Positions 25,101 through 39,700 of a stretch of DNA of 64,000 nucleotides are shown here, piece by piece; the first letter of the stretch is position 1, and each line of letters opens with the position of its first letter. Source of the stretch: Patiria miniata (lineage: Eukaryota > Echinodermata > Asteroidea > Valvatida > Asterinidae); NCBI RefSeq assembly GCF_015706575.1, contig NW_024037051.1, positions 14,543,016 to 14,607,015 on the forward strand, given 5' to 3'. A program made the position numbers and the translations under genes. The notes under the pieces are model-generated. The model had not been told where the DNA came from. It saw only the letters and a program-made list of their open reading frames with translations, and ran no database searches.

Positions 25101-25387
25101 GGGTTAAGGTACCTTCAGGCTGCGATACATGGGAGCCATGTGGGTTGGCGCTGACAGGCCTCCCTATGGGACTTACTGCACAAAAGCGAACGAAGGGGCA
25201 TCCGCTGCTACTTCTGGGATTTTCTCCAAAAGTTTCGGGTCTATCGACCTGCCGATTTGCATGCCGGTTGGCCCATTCATCCGCTTCAAAATGGTAACGA
25301 GTTTGTCCCGATCCATCCAGGTTAAGGTACCTTCAGGCTGCGATAAATGGGAGCCATGCGGGTTAGCGCTGACAGGCCTCCCTATGG
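22113..25387 (+). repeat. Second satellite A1 block (about 15 monomers), rearranged copy of about 11.3-14.97 kb
   Basis: Family A1 monomers matching the right end of the first array in marker order. TCCATCTATGTTAAGG is at 11408 and 22261, AAAATAGTACC at 11817 and 22454, the CAGGACTCCC/CTACCTCTTGGATTTT unit at about 12120 and 22757, the CTCCATAAGTTTCGGG/CCACCGAGGTAAAGG unit at about 13281 and 23266, and CCATAAAGGGTTAAGG at about 14675 and 25095. The offsets shift stepwise (10853, 10637, 9985, 10420), which are near-whole-monomer differences. Monomers were therefore gained and lost after the block was copied. Confidence 0.9.
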
Positions 25388-25669
25388 TTATAGTTTGTTG
25401 AAATCCATCTATGTTAAGGTACCTTTAGACCGCGACATATGAGAGCCATGTCGGCTGGAGCCGATAGCCCTTGCTATGGGACTTACTGCACAATAACAAA
25501 ACTGGGGGCATCAGGTACATATGTCTGGCGCTCACTCCAAAAGTTTCACGTCTGAAACCTTGCCGATTTGTCAGCTTGTTGGCCTATTCATCCGCAATCC
25601 AACAAGTTATAGTTTGTCAAAATCCATCCATGTTAAGGTACCTTTAGACCGCGACACATGAGAGCCATG

Positions 25670-28600
25670 TCGGCTGGCGCTGACAGCCCTTGCTATTGGA
25701 CTTACTGCACAAAAACGAAACTGGGGGCATCATGTACCTTTGTCTGGAGCTCACTCCAAAAGTTTCAAGTCTGAAGCCTTGCCGATTTGTCAGCTTGTTG
25801 GCCTATTCATCCGCCATCCAACTGGTTATAGTTTGTCAAAATCCATGCATGTTAAGGTACCTTTAGACCGCGACACATGAGAGCCATGTCGGGTAGCGCT
25901 GACAGCCCTTGCTATGGGACCTACTGCACAAAAACGAAACTGGGGGCATCATGTACATATGTCTGGACCTCACTCCAAAAGTTTCAAGTCTGAAGCCTTG
26001 CAGATTTGTCAGCTTGTTGGCCTATTCATCCGCCATCCAACAAGTTATAGTTTGTCAAAATCTATCCATGTTAAGGTACCTTTAGACCGCGACACATGAG
26101 AGCCATGTCGGCTGGCGCTGACAGCCCTTGCTATGGGACTTACTGCACAAAAACGAAACTGGGCGCATCATGTACCTATGTCTGCGGCTCACTCCGAAAA
26201 TTTCACGTCTAAAGACTTGCCGATTTGTCAGCTTGTTGGCCTATTCATCCACCATCCAACAAGTTATAGTTTGTCAAAATCCATCCATGTTAAGGTACCT
26301 TTAGACCGCGACACATGAGAGCCATGTCGGCTGGCGCTGACAGCCCTTGCTATGGGACTTACTGCACAAAAACGAAACTGGGGGAATCATGTACCTATGT
26401 CTGCGGCTCACTCCGAAAATTTCACGTCTGAAGCCTTGCCGATTTGTCAGCTTGTTAGGCCAATTCATCCGCCATCCAACAAGTTATAGTTTGTCAAAAT
26501 CCATCCATGTTAAGATACCTTTAGACCGCGACACATGAGAGCCATGTCGGCTGGCGCTGACAGCCCTTGCTGGGGGACTTACTGCACAAAAACGAAACTG
26601 GGGGCATCATGTACCTATGTCTGCGGCTAACTCCGAAAATTTCACGTCTGAAGCCTTGCCGATTTGTCAGCTTTTTGGCCTATTCATTCGCCATCCAACA
26701 AGTTATAGTTTGTCAAAATCCATCTATGTTAAGGTACCTTTAGACCGCGACACATGAGAGCCATGTCGGCTGGCGCTGACAGCAATTGCTATGGGACCTA
26801 CTGCACAAAAACGAAACTCAGGGCATCATGTCCGGACCTCACTCCAAAAGTTTCAAGTCTGAAGCCTTGCCGATTGTTCAGCTTGTTGGCCTATTCATCC
26901 GCCATCCAACTAGTTATAGTTTGTCAAAATCCATGCATGTTAAGGTACCTTTAGACCGCGACACATGAGAGCCATGTCGGCTGGCGCTGACAGCCCTTGC
27001 TATGGGACTTACTGCACAAAAACGAAACTTGGGGCATCATGTACCTATGTCTGGGCTCACTCCAAAAGTTTCACGTCTGAAGCCTTGCCGATTTGTCAGC
27101 TTGTTGGCCTATTCATCCGCCATCCAACAAGTTATAGTTTGTCAAAATCCATGCATGTTAAGGTACCTTTAGACCGCGACACATGAGAGCCATGTCGGCT
27201 GGCGCTGACAGCCCTTGCTATGGGACTTACTGCACAAAAACGAAACTTGGGGCATCATGTACCTATGTCTGGGGCTCACTCCAAAAGTTTCACGTCTGAA
27301 GCCTTGCCGATTTGTCAGCTTGTTGGCCTATTCATCCGCCATCCAACAAGTTATAGTTTGTCAAAATCAATCCATGTTAAGGTACCTTTAGACCGCGACA
27401 CATGAGAGCCATGTCGGGTGGCGCTGACAGCCCTTGCTATGGGACTTACGCAAAAAAACGAAAACGGGAGCATCATGTCTGGACCTCACTCCAAAAGTTT
27501 CAAGTCTAAAGCCTTGCCGATTTGTCAGCTTGTTGGCCTATTCATCCGCCATCCAACTAGTTATAGTTTGTCAAAATCCATCCATGTTAAGGTACCTTTA
27601 GACCGCGACACATGAGAGCCATGACGGCTGGCGCTGACAGCCCTTGCTATGGGACTTACTACACAAAAACGAAACTGGGGGCATCATGTACCTATGTCTG
27701 GGGCTCACTCCAAAAGTTTCAAGTCTGAAGCCTTGCCGATTTGTCAGCTTGTTGGCCTATTCATCCGCCATCCAACAAGTTATAGTTTGTCAAAATCAAT
27801 CCATGTTAAGGTACCTTTAGACAGCGACACATGAGAGCCATGTCGGGTGGCGCCTACAGCCCTTGCTATGGGACTAACTGGACAAAAACGAAACTGGGGG
27901 CATCATGTACCTATGTCTGAAACCCACTCCAAAAGTTTCAAGTCTGAAGCCTTGCAGATTTGTCAGCTTGTTGGCCTATTCATCCGCCATCCAACAAGTT
28001 ATAGTTTGTCAAAATCCATCCATGTTAAGGTACCTTTAGACCGCGACACATGAGAGCCATGTCGGCTGGCGCTGACAGCCCTTGCTATGGGACTTACTGC
28101 ACAAAAACGTAACTGGGGGCATCATGTACCTATGTCTGCGGCTCACTACGAAAATTTCAAGTATGAAGCTTTGCCGGTTTGTCAGCTTTTTGGCCTATTC
28201 ATTCGCCATCCAACAAGTTATAGTTTGTCAAAATCCATCCATGTTAAGGTACCTTTAGACCGCGACACATGAGAGCCATGTCGGCTGGAGCTGACAGCCC
28301 TTGCTATGGGATTTACTGCACAAAAACGAAACTGGGGGCATCATGTACCTATGTCTGGAGCTCACTCCAAAAGTTTCAAGTCTGAAGCCTTGCCGATTTG
28401 TCAGCTTGTTGGCCTATTCATTCGCCATCCAACAAGTTATAGTTTGTCAAAATCCATCCATGTTAAGGTACCTTTAGACCGCGACACATGAGAGCCATGT
28501 CGGCTGGCGCTGACAGCCCTTGCTATGGGACTTACTGCACAAAAACGAAACTGGGGGCATCATGTACCTATGTCTGGAGCTCACTCCAAAAGTTTCAAGT

Positions 28601-30690
28601 CTGAAGCCTTGCCGATTTGTCAGCTTGTTGGCCTATTCATCCGCCATCCAACAAGTTATAGTTTGTCAAAATCAATCTTTGTTAAGGTACCTTTAGACCG
28701 CGACACATGAGAGCCATGTCGGCTGGCGCTGACAGCCCTTGCTATGGGACTTACTGCACAAAAACGTAACTGGGGGAATCATGTACCTATGTCTGCGGCT
28801 CACTCCGACAATTTCACGTCTGAAGCCTTGCCGATTTGTCAGCTTGTTGGCCTATTCATCTGCCATCCAACAAGTTATAGTTTGTCAAAATCCATCTATG
28901 TTAAGGTACCTTTAGACCGCGACACATGAGAGCCATGTCGGCTGGCGCTGACAGCCCTTGCTATGGGACTTACTACACAAAAACGAAACTGGGGGCATCA
29001 TGTACCTATGCCTGGGGCTCACTCCAAAAGTTTCAAGTCTGAAGCCTTGCCGATTTGTCAGCTTGTTGGCCTATTCATCCGCCATCCAACAATTAATAGT
29101 TTGTCAAAATCAATCCATGTTAAGGTACCTTTAGACAGCGACACATGAGAGCCATGTCGGGTGGCGCCTACAGCCCTTGCTATGGGACTAACTGCACTAA
29201 AACGAAACTGGGGGCATCATGTACCTATGTCTGAAACTCACATCAAAAGTTTCATGTCTGAAGCCTTGCAGATTTGTCAGCTTGTTGGCCTATTCATCCG
29301 CCATCCAACAAGTTATAGTTTGTCAAAATCCATCTATGTGAAGGTACCTTTAGACCGCGACACATGAGAGCCATGTCGGCTGGCGCTGACAGCCCTTGCT
29401 ATGGGACTTACTGCACAAAAACGTAACTGGGGGCATCATGTACCTATGTCTGCGGCTCACTCCGAAAATTTCACGTATGAAGCCTTGCCGATTTGTCAGC
29501 TTTTTGGCCTATTCATTCGCCATCCAACAAGTTATAGTTTGTCAAAATCCATCCATGTTAAGGTACCTTTAGACCGCGACACATGAGAGCCATGTCGGCT
29601 GGCGCTGACAGCCCTTGCTATGGGACTTACTACACAAAAACGAAACTGGGGGCATCATGTACCTATGTCTGGGGCTCACTCCAAAAGTTTCAAGTCTGAA
29701 GCCTTGCCGATTTGTCAGCTTGTTGGCCTATTCATCCGCCATCCAACAAGTTATAGTTTGTCAAAATCAATCCATGTTAAGGTACCTTTAGACAGCGACA
29801 CATGAGAGCCATGTCGGGTGGCGCCTACAGCCCTTGCTATGGGACTTACTGCACAAAAACGAAACTGGGGGCATCATGTACCTATGTCTGAAACTCACTC
29901 CAAAAGTTTCAAGTCTGAAGCCTTGCAGATTTGTAAGCTTGTTGGCCTATTCATCCGCCATCCAACAAGTTATAGTTTGTCAAAATCCATCTATGTTAAG
30001 GTACCTTTAGACCGCGACACATGAGAGCCATGTCGGCTGGCGCTGACAGCCCTTGCTATGGGACTTACTGCACAAAAACGTAAATGGGGGCATCATGTAC
30101 CTATGTCTGCGGCTCACTACGAAAATTTCAAGTATGAAGCCTTGCCGATTTGTCAGCTTTTTGGCCTATTCATTCGCCATCCAACAAGTTATAGTTTGTC
30201 AAAATCCATCCATGTTAAGGTACCTTCAGACCGCGACACATGAGAGCCATGTCGGCTGGAGCTGACAGCCCTTGCTATGGGACTTACTGCACAAAAACGA
30301 AACTGGGGGCATCATGTACCTATGTCTGGAGCTCACTCCAAAAGTTTCAAGTCTGAAGCCTTGCCGATTTGTCAGCTTGTTGGCCTTTTCATCCGCCATC
30401 CAACAAGTTATAGTTTGTCAAAATCCATCTATGTTAAGGTACCTTTAGACCGCGACACATGAGAGCCATGTCGGCTGGCGCTGACAGCCCTTGCTATGTG
30501 ACTTACTGCACAAAAACGAAACTGGGGGAATCATGTACCTATGTCTGCGGCTCACTCAAAAAGTTTCATGTCTGAAGCCTTGCCGATTTGTCAGCTTGTT
30601 GGCCTATTCATCCGCCATCCAACAAGTTATAGTTTGTCAAAATCCATCCATGTTAAGGTACCTTTAGACCGCGACACATGAGAGCCATGT
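25670..30690 (+). repeat. B2 higher-order repeat, block 1 (about 5.02 kb)
   Basis: The monomer series begins with the TGCTATTGGACTT/ATGTACCTTTGTCTGGAG unit (25693) and recurs from 30713. Between 25.7 and 26.9 kb the offset is 5018-5020 bp, for example AAACTGGGCGCATCATG at about 26156 and 31174, TTGTTAGGCCAATTC at about 26454 and 31472, and CATCATGTCCGGACC at about 26826 and 31844. From 27.2 to 28.6 kb it is 4800, showing loss of one monomer in block 2. It returns to 5017 near 28.8 kb. Confidence 0.88.
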
Positions 30691-33600
30691 CGGCTGGCGC
30701 TGACAGCCCTTGCTATTGGACTTACTGCACAAAACGAAACTGGGGGCATCATGTACCTTTGTCTGGAGCTCACTCCAAAAGTTTCAAGTCTGAAGCCTTG
30801 CCGATTTGTCAGCTTGTTGGCCTATTCATCCGCCATCCAACTGGTTATAGTTTGTCAAAATCCATGCATGTTAAGGTACCTTTAGACCGCGACACATGAG
30901 AGCCATGTCGGGTAGCGCTGACAGCCCTTGCTATGGGACCTACTGCACAAAAACGAAACTGGGGGCATCATGTACATATGTCTGGACTCACTACAAAAGT
31001 TTCAAGTCTGAAGCCTTGCAGATTTGTCAGCTTGTTGGCCTATTCATCCGCCATCCAACAAGTTATAGTTTGTCAAAATCTATCCATGTTAAGGTACCTT
31101 TAGACCGCGACACATGAGAGCCATGTCGGCTGGCGCTGACAGCCCTTGCTATGGGACTTACTGCACAAAAACGAAACTGGGCGCATCATGTACCTATGTC
31201 TGCGGCTCACTCCGAAAATTTCACGTCTAAAGACTTGCCGATTTGTCAGCTTGTTGGCCTATTCATCCACCATCCAACAAGTTATAGTTTGTCAAAATCC
31301 ATCCATGTTAAGGTACCTTTAGACCGCGACACATGAGAGCCATGTCGGCTGGCGCTGACAGCCCTTGCTATGGGACTTACTGCACAAAAACGAAACTGGG
31401 GGAATCATGTACCTATGTCTGCGGCTCACTCCGAAAATTTCACGTCTGAAGCCTTGCCGATTTGTCAGCTTGTTAGGCCAATTCATCCGCCATCCAACAA
31501 GTTATAGTTTGTCAAAATCCATCCATGTTAAGATACCTTTAGACCGCGACACATGAGTGCCATGTCGGCTGGCGCTGACAGCCCTTGCTGGGGGACTTAC
31601 TGCACAAAAACGAAACTGGGGGCATCATGTACCTATGTCTGCGGCTAACTCCGAAAATTTCACGTCTGAAGCCTTGCCGATTTGTCAGCTTTTTGGCCTA
31701 TTCATTCGCCATCCAACAAGTTATAGTTTGTCAAAATCCATCTATGTTAAGGTACCTTTAGACCGCGACACATGAGAGCCATGTCGGCTGGCGCTGACTG
31801 CAATTGCTATGGGACCTACTGCACAAAAACGAAACTCAGGGCATCATGTCCGGACCTCACTCCAAAAGTTTCAAGTCTGAAGCCTTGCCGATTGTTCAGC
31901 TTGTTGGCCTATTCATCCGCCATCCAACTAGTTATAGTTTGTCAAAATCCATGCATGTTAAGGTACCTTTAGACCGCGACACATGAGAGCCATGTCGGCT
32001 GGCGCTGACAGCCCTTGCTATGGGACTTACTGCACAAAAACGAAACTGGGGGCATCATGTACCTATGTCTGGGGCTCACTCCAAAAGTTTCACGTCTGAA
32101 GCCTTGCCGATTTGTCAGCTTGTTGGCCTATTCATCCGCCATCCAACAAGTTATAGTTTGTCAAAATCAATCCATGTTAAGGTACCTTTAGACAGCGACA
32201 CATGAGAGCCATGTCGGGTGGCGCTGACAGCCCTTGCTATGGGACTTACGGCAAAAAACGAAAACGGGAGCATCATGTCTGGACCTCACTCCAAAAGTTT
32301 CAAGTCTAAAGCCTTGCCGATTTGTCAGCTTGTTGGCCTATTCATCCGCCATCCAACTAGTTATAGTTTGTCAAAATCCATCCATGTTAAGGTACCTTTA
32401 GACCGCGACACATGAGAGCCATGACGGCTGGCGCTGACAGCCCTTGCTATGGGACTTACTACACAAAAACGAAACTGGGGGCATCATGTACCTATGTCTG
32501 GGGCTCACTCCAAAAGTTTCAAGTCTGAAGCCTTGCCGATTTGTCAGCTTGTTGGCCTATTCATCCGCCATCCAACAAGTTATAGTTTGTCAAAATCAAT
32601 CCATGTTAAGGTACCTTTAGACAGCGACACATGAGAGCCATGTCGGGTGGCGCCTACAGCCCTTGCTATGGGACTAACTGGACAAAAACGAAACTGGGGG
32701 CATCATGTACCTATGTCTGAAACCCACTCCAAAAGTTTCAAGTCTGAAGCCTTGCAGATTTGTCAGCTTGTTGGCCTATTCATCCGCCATCCAACAAGTT
32801 ATAGTTTGTCAAAATCCATCCATGTTAAGGTACCTTTAGACCGCGACACATGAGAGCCATGTCGGCTGGCGCTGACAGCCCTTGCTATGGGACTTACTGC
32901 ACAAAAACGTAACTGGGGGCATCATGTACCTATGTCTGCGGCTCACTACGAAAATTTCAAGTATGAAGCTTTGCCGATTTGTCAGCTTTTTGGCCTATTC
33001 ATTCGCCATCCAACAAGTTATAGTTTGTCAAAATCCATCCATGTTAAGGTACCTTTAGACCGCGACACATGAGAGCCATGTCGGCTGGAGCTGACAGCCC
33101 TTGCTATGGGATTTACTGCACAAAAACGAAACTGGGGGCATCATGTACCTATGTCTGGAGCTCACTCCAAAAGTTTCAAGTCTGAAGCCTTGCCGATTTG
33201 TCAGCTTGTTGGCCTATTCATTCGCCATCCAACAAGTTATAGTTTGTCAAAATCCATCCATGTTAAGGTACCTTTAGACCGCGACACATGAGAGCCATGT
33301 CGGCTGGAGCTGACAGCCCTTGCTATGGGACTTACTGCACAAAAACGAAACTGGGGCATCATGTACCTATGTCTGGAGCTCACTCCAAAAGTTTCAAGTC
33401 TGAAGCCTTGCCGATTTGTCAGCTTGTTGGCCTATTCATCCGCCATCCAACAAGTTATAGTTTGTCAAAATCCATCTATGTTAAGGTACCTTTAGACCGC
33501 GACACATGAGAGCCATGTCGGCTGGCGCTGACAGCCCTTGCTATGGGACTTACTGCACAAAACGAAACTGGGGGAATCATGTACCTATGTCTGCGGCTCA

Positions 33601-36600
33601 CTCAAAAAGTTTCATGTCTGAAGCCTTGCCGATTTGTCAGCTTGTTGGCCTATTCATCCGCCATCCAACAAGTTATAGTTTGTCCAAATCAATCTTTGTT
33701 AAGGTACCTTTAGACCGCGACACATGAGAGCCTTGTCGGCTGGCGCTGACAGCCCTTGCTATGGGACTTACTGCACAAAAACGTAACTGGGGGAATCATG
33801 TACCTATGTCTGCGGCTCACTCCGACAATTTCAGTCTGAAGCCTTGCCGATTTGTCAGCTTGTTGGCCTATTCATCTGCCATCCAACAAGTTATAGTTTG
33901 TCAAAATCCATCTATGTTAAGGTACCTTTAGACCGCGACACATGAGAGCCATGTCGGCTGGCGCTGACAGCCCTTGCTATGGGACTTACTGCACAAAAAC
34001 GAAACTGGGGGCATCATGTACCTATGCCTGGGCTCACTCCAAAAGTTTCAAGTCTGAAGCCTTGCCGATTTGTCAGCTTGTTGGCCTATTCATCCGCCAT
34101 CCAACAAGTTATAGTTTGTCAAAATCAATCCATGTTAAGGTACCTTTAGACAGCGACACATGAGAGCCATGTCGGGTGGCGCTGACAGCCCTTGCTATGG
34201 GACTAACTGCACAAAAACGAAACTGGGGGCATCATGTACCTATGTCTGAAACTCACTCCAAAAGTTTCAAGTCTGAAGCCTTGCAGATTTGTTAGCTTGT
34301 TGGCCTATTCATCCGCCATCCAACAAGTTATAGTTTGTCAAAATCCATCCATGTTAAGGTACCTTTAGACCGCGACACATGAGAGCCATGTCGGCTGGCG
34401 CTGACAGCCCTTGCTATGGGACTTACTGCACAAAAACGAATCTGGGGCATCATGTACCTATGTCTGCGGCTCACTCCGAAAATTTCACGTCTGAAGCCTT
34501 GCCGATTTGTCAGCTTTTTGGCCTATTCATTCGCCATCCAACAAGTTATAGTTTGTCAAAATCCATCCATGTTAAGGTACCTTTAGACCGCGACACATGA
34601 GAGCCATGTCGGCTGGAGCTGACAGCCCTTGCTATGGGACTTACTGCACAAAAACGAAACTGGGGGCATCATGTACCTATGTCTGGGGCTCACTACAAAA
34701 GTTTCAAGTCTGAAGCCTTGCCGATTTGTCAGCTTGTTGGCCTATTCATCTGCCATCCAACAAGTTATAGTTTGTCAAAATCCATCCATGTTAAGTTACC
34801 TTTAGACCGCGACACATGAGAGCCATTTCGGCTGGCGCTGACAGCCCTTGCTATGGGACTTACTGCACAAAAACGAAACTGGGGGAATCATGTACCTATG
34901 TCTGCAGCTCACTCCGAAATTTCAAGTCTGAAGCCTTGCCGATTTGTCAGCTTGTTGGCCTATTCATCCGCCATCCAACAAGTTATAGTTTGTCAAAATC
35001 CATCCATGTTAAGGTACCTTTAGACCGCGACACATGAGAGCCATGTCGGCTGGCGCTGACAGCCCTTGCTATGGGACTTACTGCACAAAAACGAAACTGG
35101 GGGCATCATGTACCTATGTCTGGGGCTCACTCTTAAAGTTTCAAGTCTGAAGCCTTGCCGATTTGTCAGCTTGTTGGCCTATTCATCCGCCATCCAACAA
35201 GTTATAGTTTGTCAAAATCAATCCATGTTAAGGTACCTTTAGACAGCGACACATGAGAGCCATGTCGGGTGGCGCTGACAGCCCTTGCTAAGGGACTTAC
35301 TGCACAAAATGAAAACGGGGGCATCATGTCTGGACCTCACTCCAAAAGTTTCAAGTCTAAAGCCTTGCCGACTTGTCAGCTTGTTGGCCTATTCATCCGC
35401 CATCAACTAGTTATAGTTTGTCAAAATCCATCTATGTTAAGGTACCTTTAGACCGCGACACATGAGAGCCATGTCTGCTGGCGCTGACAGCCCTTGCTAG
35501 GGACTTACTGCACAAAAACGAAACTGGGGGCATCATGTACCTATGTCTGGGGCTCACTCCAAAAGTTTCAAGTCTGAAGCCTTGCCGATTTGTCAGCTTG
35601 TTGGCCTATTCATCCGCCATCCAACAAGTTATAGTTTGTCAAAATCAATCCATGTTAAGGTACCTTTAGACAGCGACACATGAGAGCCATGTAGGGTGGC
35701 GCTGACAGCCCTTGCTATGGGACTTACTGCACAAAAACGAAACTGGGGGCATCATGTACCTATGTCTGAAACTCACTCCAAAAGTTTCAAGTCCAAAGCC
35801 TTGCTGATTTGTCAGCTTGTTGGCCTATTCATCCGCCATCCAACAAGTTATAGTTTGTCAAAATCAATCCATGTTAAGGTACCTTTAGACAGCGACACAT
35901 GAGAGCCATGTCGGGTGGCGCCTGACAGCCCTTGCTATGGGACTAACTGCACAAAAACGAAACTGGGGGCATCATGTACCTATGTCTGAAACTCACTCCA
36001 AAAGTTTCAAGTCTGAAGCCTTGCCGATTTGTAGCTTGTTGGCCTATTCATCCGCCATCCAACAAGTTATAGTTTGTCAAAATCCATCTATGTTAAGGTA
36101 CCTTTAGACCGCGACACATGAGAGCCATGTCGGCTGGCGCTGACAGCCCTTGCTATGGGACTTACTGCACAAAAACGAAATGGGGGCATCATGTACCTAT
36201 GTCTGCGGCTCACTCCGAAAATTTCAAGTATGAAGCCTTGCCGATTTGTCAGCTTTTTGCCTATTCATTCGCCATCCAACAAGTTATAGTTTGTCAAAAT
36301 CCATCCATGTTAAGGTACCTTTAGACCGCGACACATGAGAGCCATGTCGGCTGAGCTGACAGCCCTTGCTATGGGACTTACTGCACAAAAACGAAACTGG
36401 GGGCATCATGTACCTATGTCTGGAGCTCACTCCAAAAGTTTCAAGTCTGAAGCCTTGCCGATTTGTCAGCTTGTTGGCCTTTTCATCCGCCATCCAACAA
36501 GTTATAGTTTGTCAAAATCCATCTATGTTAAGGTACCTTTAGACCGCGACACATGAGAGCCATGTCGGCTGGCGCTGACAGCCCTTGCTATGGGACTTAC

Positions 36601-36780
36601 TGCACAAAAACGAAACTGGGGGAATCATGTACCTATGTCTGCGGCTCACTCAAAAAGTTTCATGTCTGAAGCCTTGCCGATTTGTCAGCTTGTTGGCCTA
36701 TTCATCCGCCATCCAACAAGTTATAGTTTGTCAAAATCCATCCATGTTAAGGTACCTTTAGACCGCGACACATGAGAGCC
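30690..36780 (+). repeat. B2 higher-order repeat, block 2 (about 6.09 kb)
   Basis: Second cycle of the B2 monomer series. It matches block 1 as described there and matches block 3 at offsets sliding from 6095 (about 30753 and 36848) through 6087 (about 32.0 kb) to 6083 (about 35128 and 41211). It is about 1075 bp longer than block 1, or five extra monomers, most of them at 35.0-36.3 kb. Confidence 0.87.
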
Positions 36781-39700
36781 ATGTCGGCTGGCGCTGACAG
36801 CCCTTGCTATGGGACTTACTGCACAAACACGAAACTGGGGGAATCATGTACCTTTGTCTGGAGCTCACTCCAAAAGTTTCAAGTCTGAAGCCTTGCCGAT
36901 TTGTCAGCTTGTTGGCCTATTCATCCGCCATCCAACTGTTATAGTTTGTCAAAATCCATCCATGTTAAGGTACCTTTAGACCGCGACACATGAGAGCCAT
37001 GTCGGTAGCGCTGACAGCCCTTGCTATGGGACTTACTGCACAAAAACGAAACTGGGGGCATCATGTACATATGTCTGGACCTCACTACAAAAGTTTCAAG
37101 TCTGAAGCCTTGCCGATTTGTCAGCTTGTTGGCCTATTCATCCGCCATCCAACAAGTTATAGTTTGTCAAAATCCATCCATGTTAAGGTACCTTTAGACC
37201 GCGACACATGAGAGCCATGTCGGCTGGCGCTGACAGCCCTTGCTATGGGACTTACTGCACAAAAACGAAACTGGGGCATCATGTACCTATGTCTGCGGCT
37301 CACTCCGAAAATTTCACGTCTAAAGCCTTGCCGATTTGTCAGCTTGTTGGCCTATTCATCCACCATCCAACAAGTTATAGTTTGTCAAAATCCATCCATG
37401 TTAAGGTACCTTTAGACCGCGACACATGAGAGCCATGTCGGCTGGCGCTGACAGCCCTTGCTATGGGACTTACTGCACAAAAACGAAACTGGGGGATCAT
37501 GTACCTATGTCTGCGGCTCACTCCGAAAATTTCACGTCTGAAGCCTTGCCGATTTGTCAGCTTGTTGGCCAATTCATCCGCCATCCAACAAGTTATAGTT
37601 TGTCAAAATCCATCCATGTTAAGGTACCTTTAGACCGCGACACATGAGAGCCATGTCGGCTGGCGCTGACAGCCCTTGCTGGGGGACTTACTGCACAAAA
37701 ACGAAACTGGGGGCATCATGTACCTATGTCTGCGGCTCACTCCGAAAATTTCACGTCTGAAGCCTTGCCGATTTGTCAGCTTTTGGCCTATTCATTCGCC
37801 ATCCAACAAGTTATAGTTTGTCAAAATCCATCTATGTTAAGGTACCTTTAGACCGCGACACATGAGAGCCATGTCGGCTGGCGCTGACAGCCCTTGCTAT
37901 GGGACTACTGCACAAAAACGAAACTCAGGCATCATGTCCGGACCTCACTCCAAAAGTTTCAAGTCTGAAGCCTTGCCGATTGTCAGCTTGTTGGCCTATT
38001 CATCCGCCATCCAACAAGTTATAGTTTGTCAAAATCCATGCATGTTAAGGTACCTTTAGACCGCGACACATGAGAGCCATGTCGGCTGGCGCTGACAGCC
38101 CTTGCTATGGGACTTACTGCACAAAAACGAAACTGGGGGCATCATGTACCTATGTCTGGGGCTCACTCCAAAAGTTTCAAGTCTGAAGCCTTGCCGATTT
38201 GTCAGCTTGTTGGCCTATTCATCCGCCATCCAACAAGTTATAGTTTGTCAAAATCAATCCATGTTAAGGTACCTTTAGACAGCGACACATGAGAGCCATG
38301 TCGGGTGGCGCTGACAGCCCTTGCTATGGGACTTACTGCAAAAAAACGAAAACGGGGGCATCATGTCTGGACTCACTCCAAAAGTTTCAAGTCTGAAGCC
38401 TTGCCGATTTGTCAGCTTGTTGGCCTATTCATCCGCCATCCAACTAGTTATAGTTTGTCAAAATCCATCCATGTTAAGGTACCTTTAGACCGCGACACAT
38501 GAGAGCCATGTCGGCTGGCGCTGACAGCCCTTGCTATGGGACTTACTGCACAAAAACGAAACTGGGGCATCATGTACCTATGTCTGGGGCTCACTCCAAA
38601 AGTTTCAAGTCTGAAGCCTTGCCGATTTGTCAGCTTGTTGGCCTATTCATCCGCCATCCAACAAGTTATAGTTTGTCAAAATCAATCCATGTTAAGGTAC
38701 CTTTAGACAGCGACACATGAGAGCCATGTCGGGTGGCGCCTACAGCCCTTGCTATGGGACTAACTGCACAAAAACGAAACTGGGGGCATCATGTACCTAT
38801 GTCTGAAACCCACTCCAAAAGTTTCAAGTCTGAAGCCTTGCCGATTTGTCAGCTTGTTGGCCTATTCATCCGCCATCCAACAAGTTATAGTTTGTCAAAA
38901 TCCATCCATGTTAAGGTACCTTTAGACCGCGACACATGAGAGCCATGTCGGCTGGCGCTGACAGCCCTTGCTATGGGACTTACTGCACAAAAACGAAACT
39001 GGGGCATCATGTACCTATGTCTTCGGCTCACTACAAAATTTCAAGTCTGAAGCCTTGCCGATTTGTCAGCTTTTTGGCCTATTCATTCGCCATCCAACAA
39101 GTTATAGTTTGTCAAAATCCATCCATGTTAAGGTACCTTTAGACCGCGACACATGAGAGCCATGTCGGCTGGAGCTGACAGCCCTTGCTATGGGATTTAC
39201 TGCACAAAAACGAAACTGGGGGCATCATGTACCTATGTCTGGAGCTCACTCCAAAAGTTTCAAGTCTGAAGCCTTGCCGATTTGTCAGCTTGTTGGCCTA
39301 TTCATTCGCCATCCAACAAGTTATAGTTTGTCAAAATCCATCCATGTTAAGGTACCTTTAGACCGCGACACATGAGAGCCATGTCGGCTGGAGCTGACAG
39401 CCCTTGCTATGGGACTTACTGCACAAAAACGAAACTGGGGCATCATGTACCTATGTCTGGAGCTCACTCCAAAAGTTTCAAGTCTGAAGCCTTGCCGATT
39501 TGTCAGCTTGTTGGCCTATTCATCCGCCATCCAACAAGTTATAGTTTGTCAAAATCCATCTATGTTAAGGTACCTTTAGACCGCGACACATGAGAGCCAT
39601 GTCGGCTGGCGCTGACAGCCCTTGCTATGGGACTTACTGCACAAAAACGAAACTGGGGAATCATGTACCTATGTCTGCGGCTCACTCCAAAAGTTTCATG

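Noticed and set aside
28365..28385. GTTTCAAGTC in family B as a pol III B box (tRNA-derived repeat)
   Set aside because: Close to the B-box consensus in 8 of 9 positions, but no A box lies at the normal distance upstream and no tRNA-like fold or T-run terminator is visible. In family A the site is TTTCGGGTC, which fits less well.
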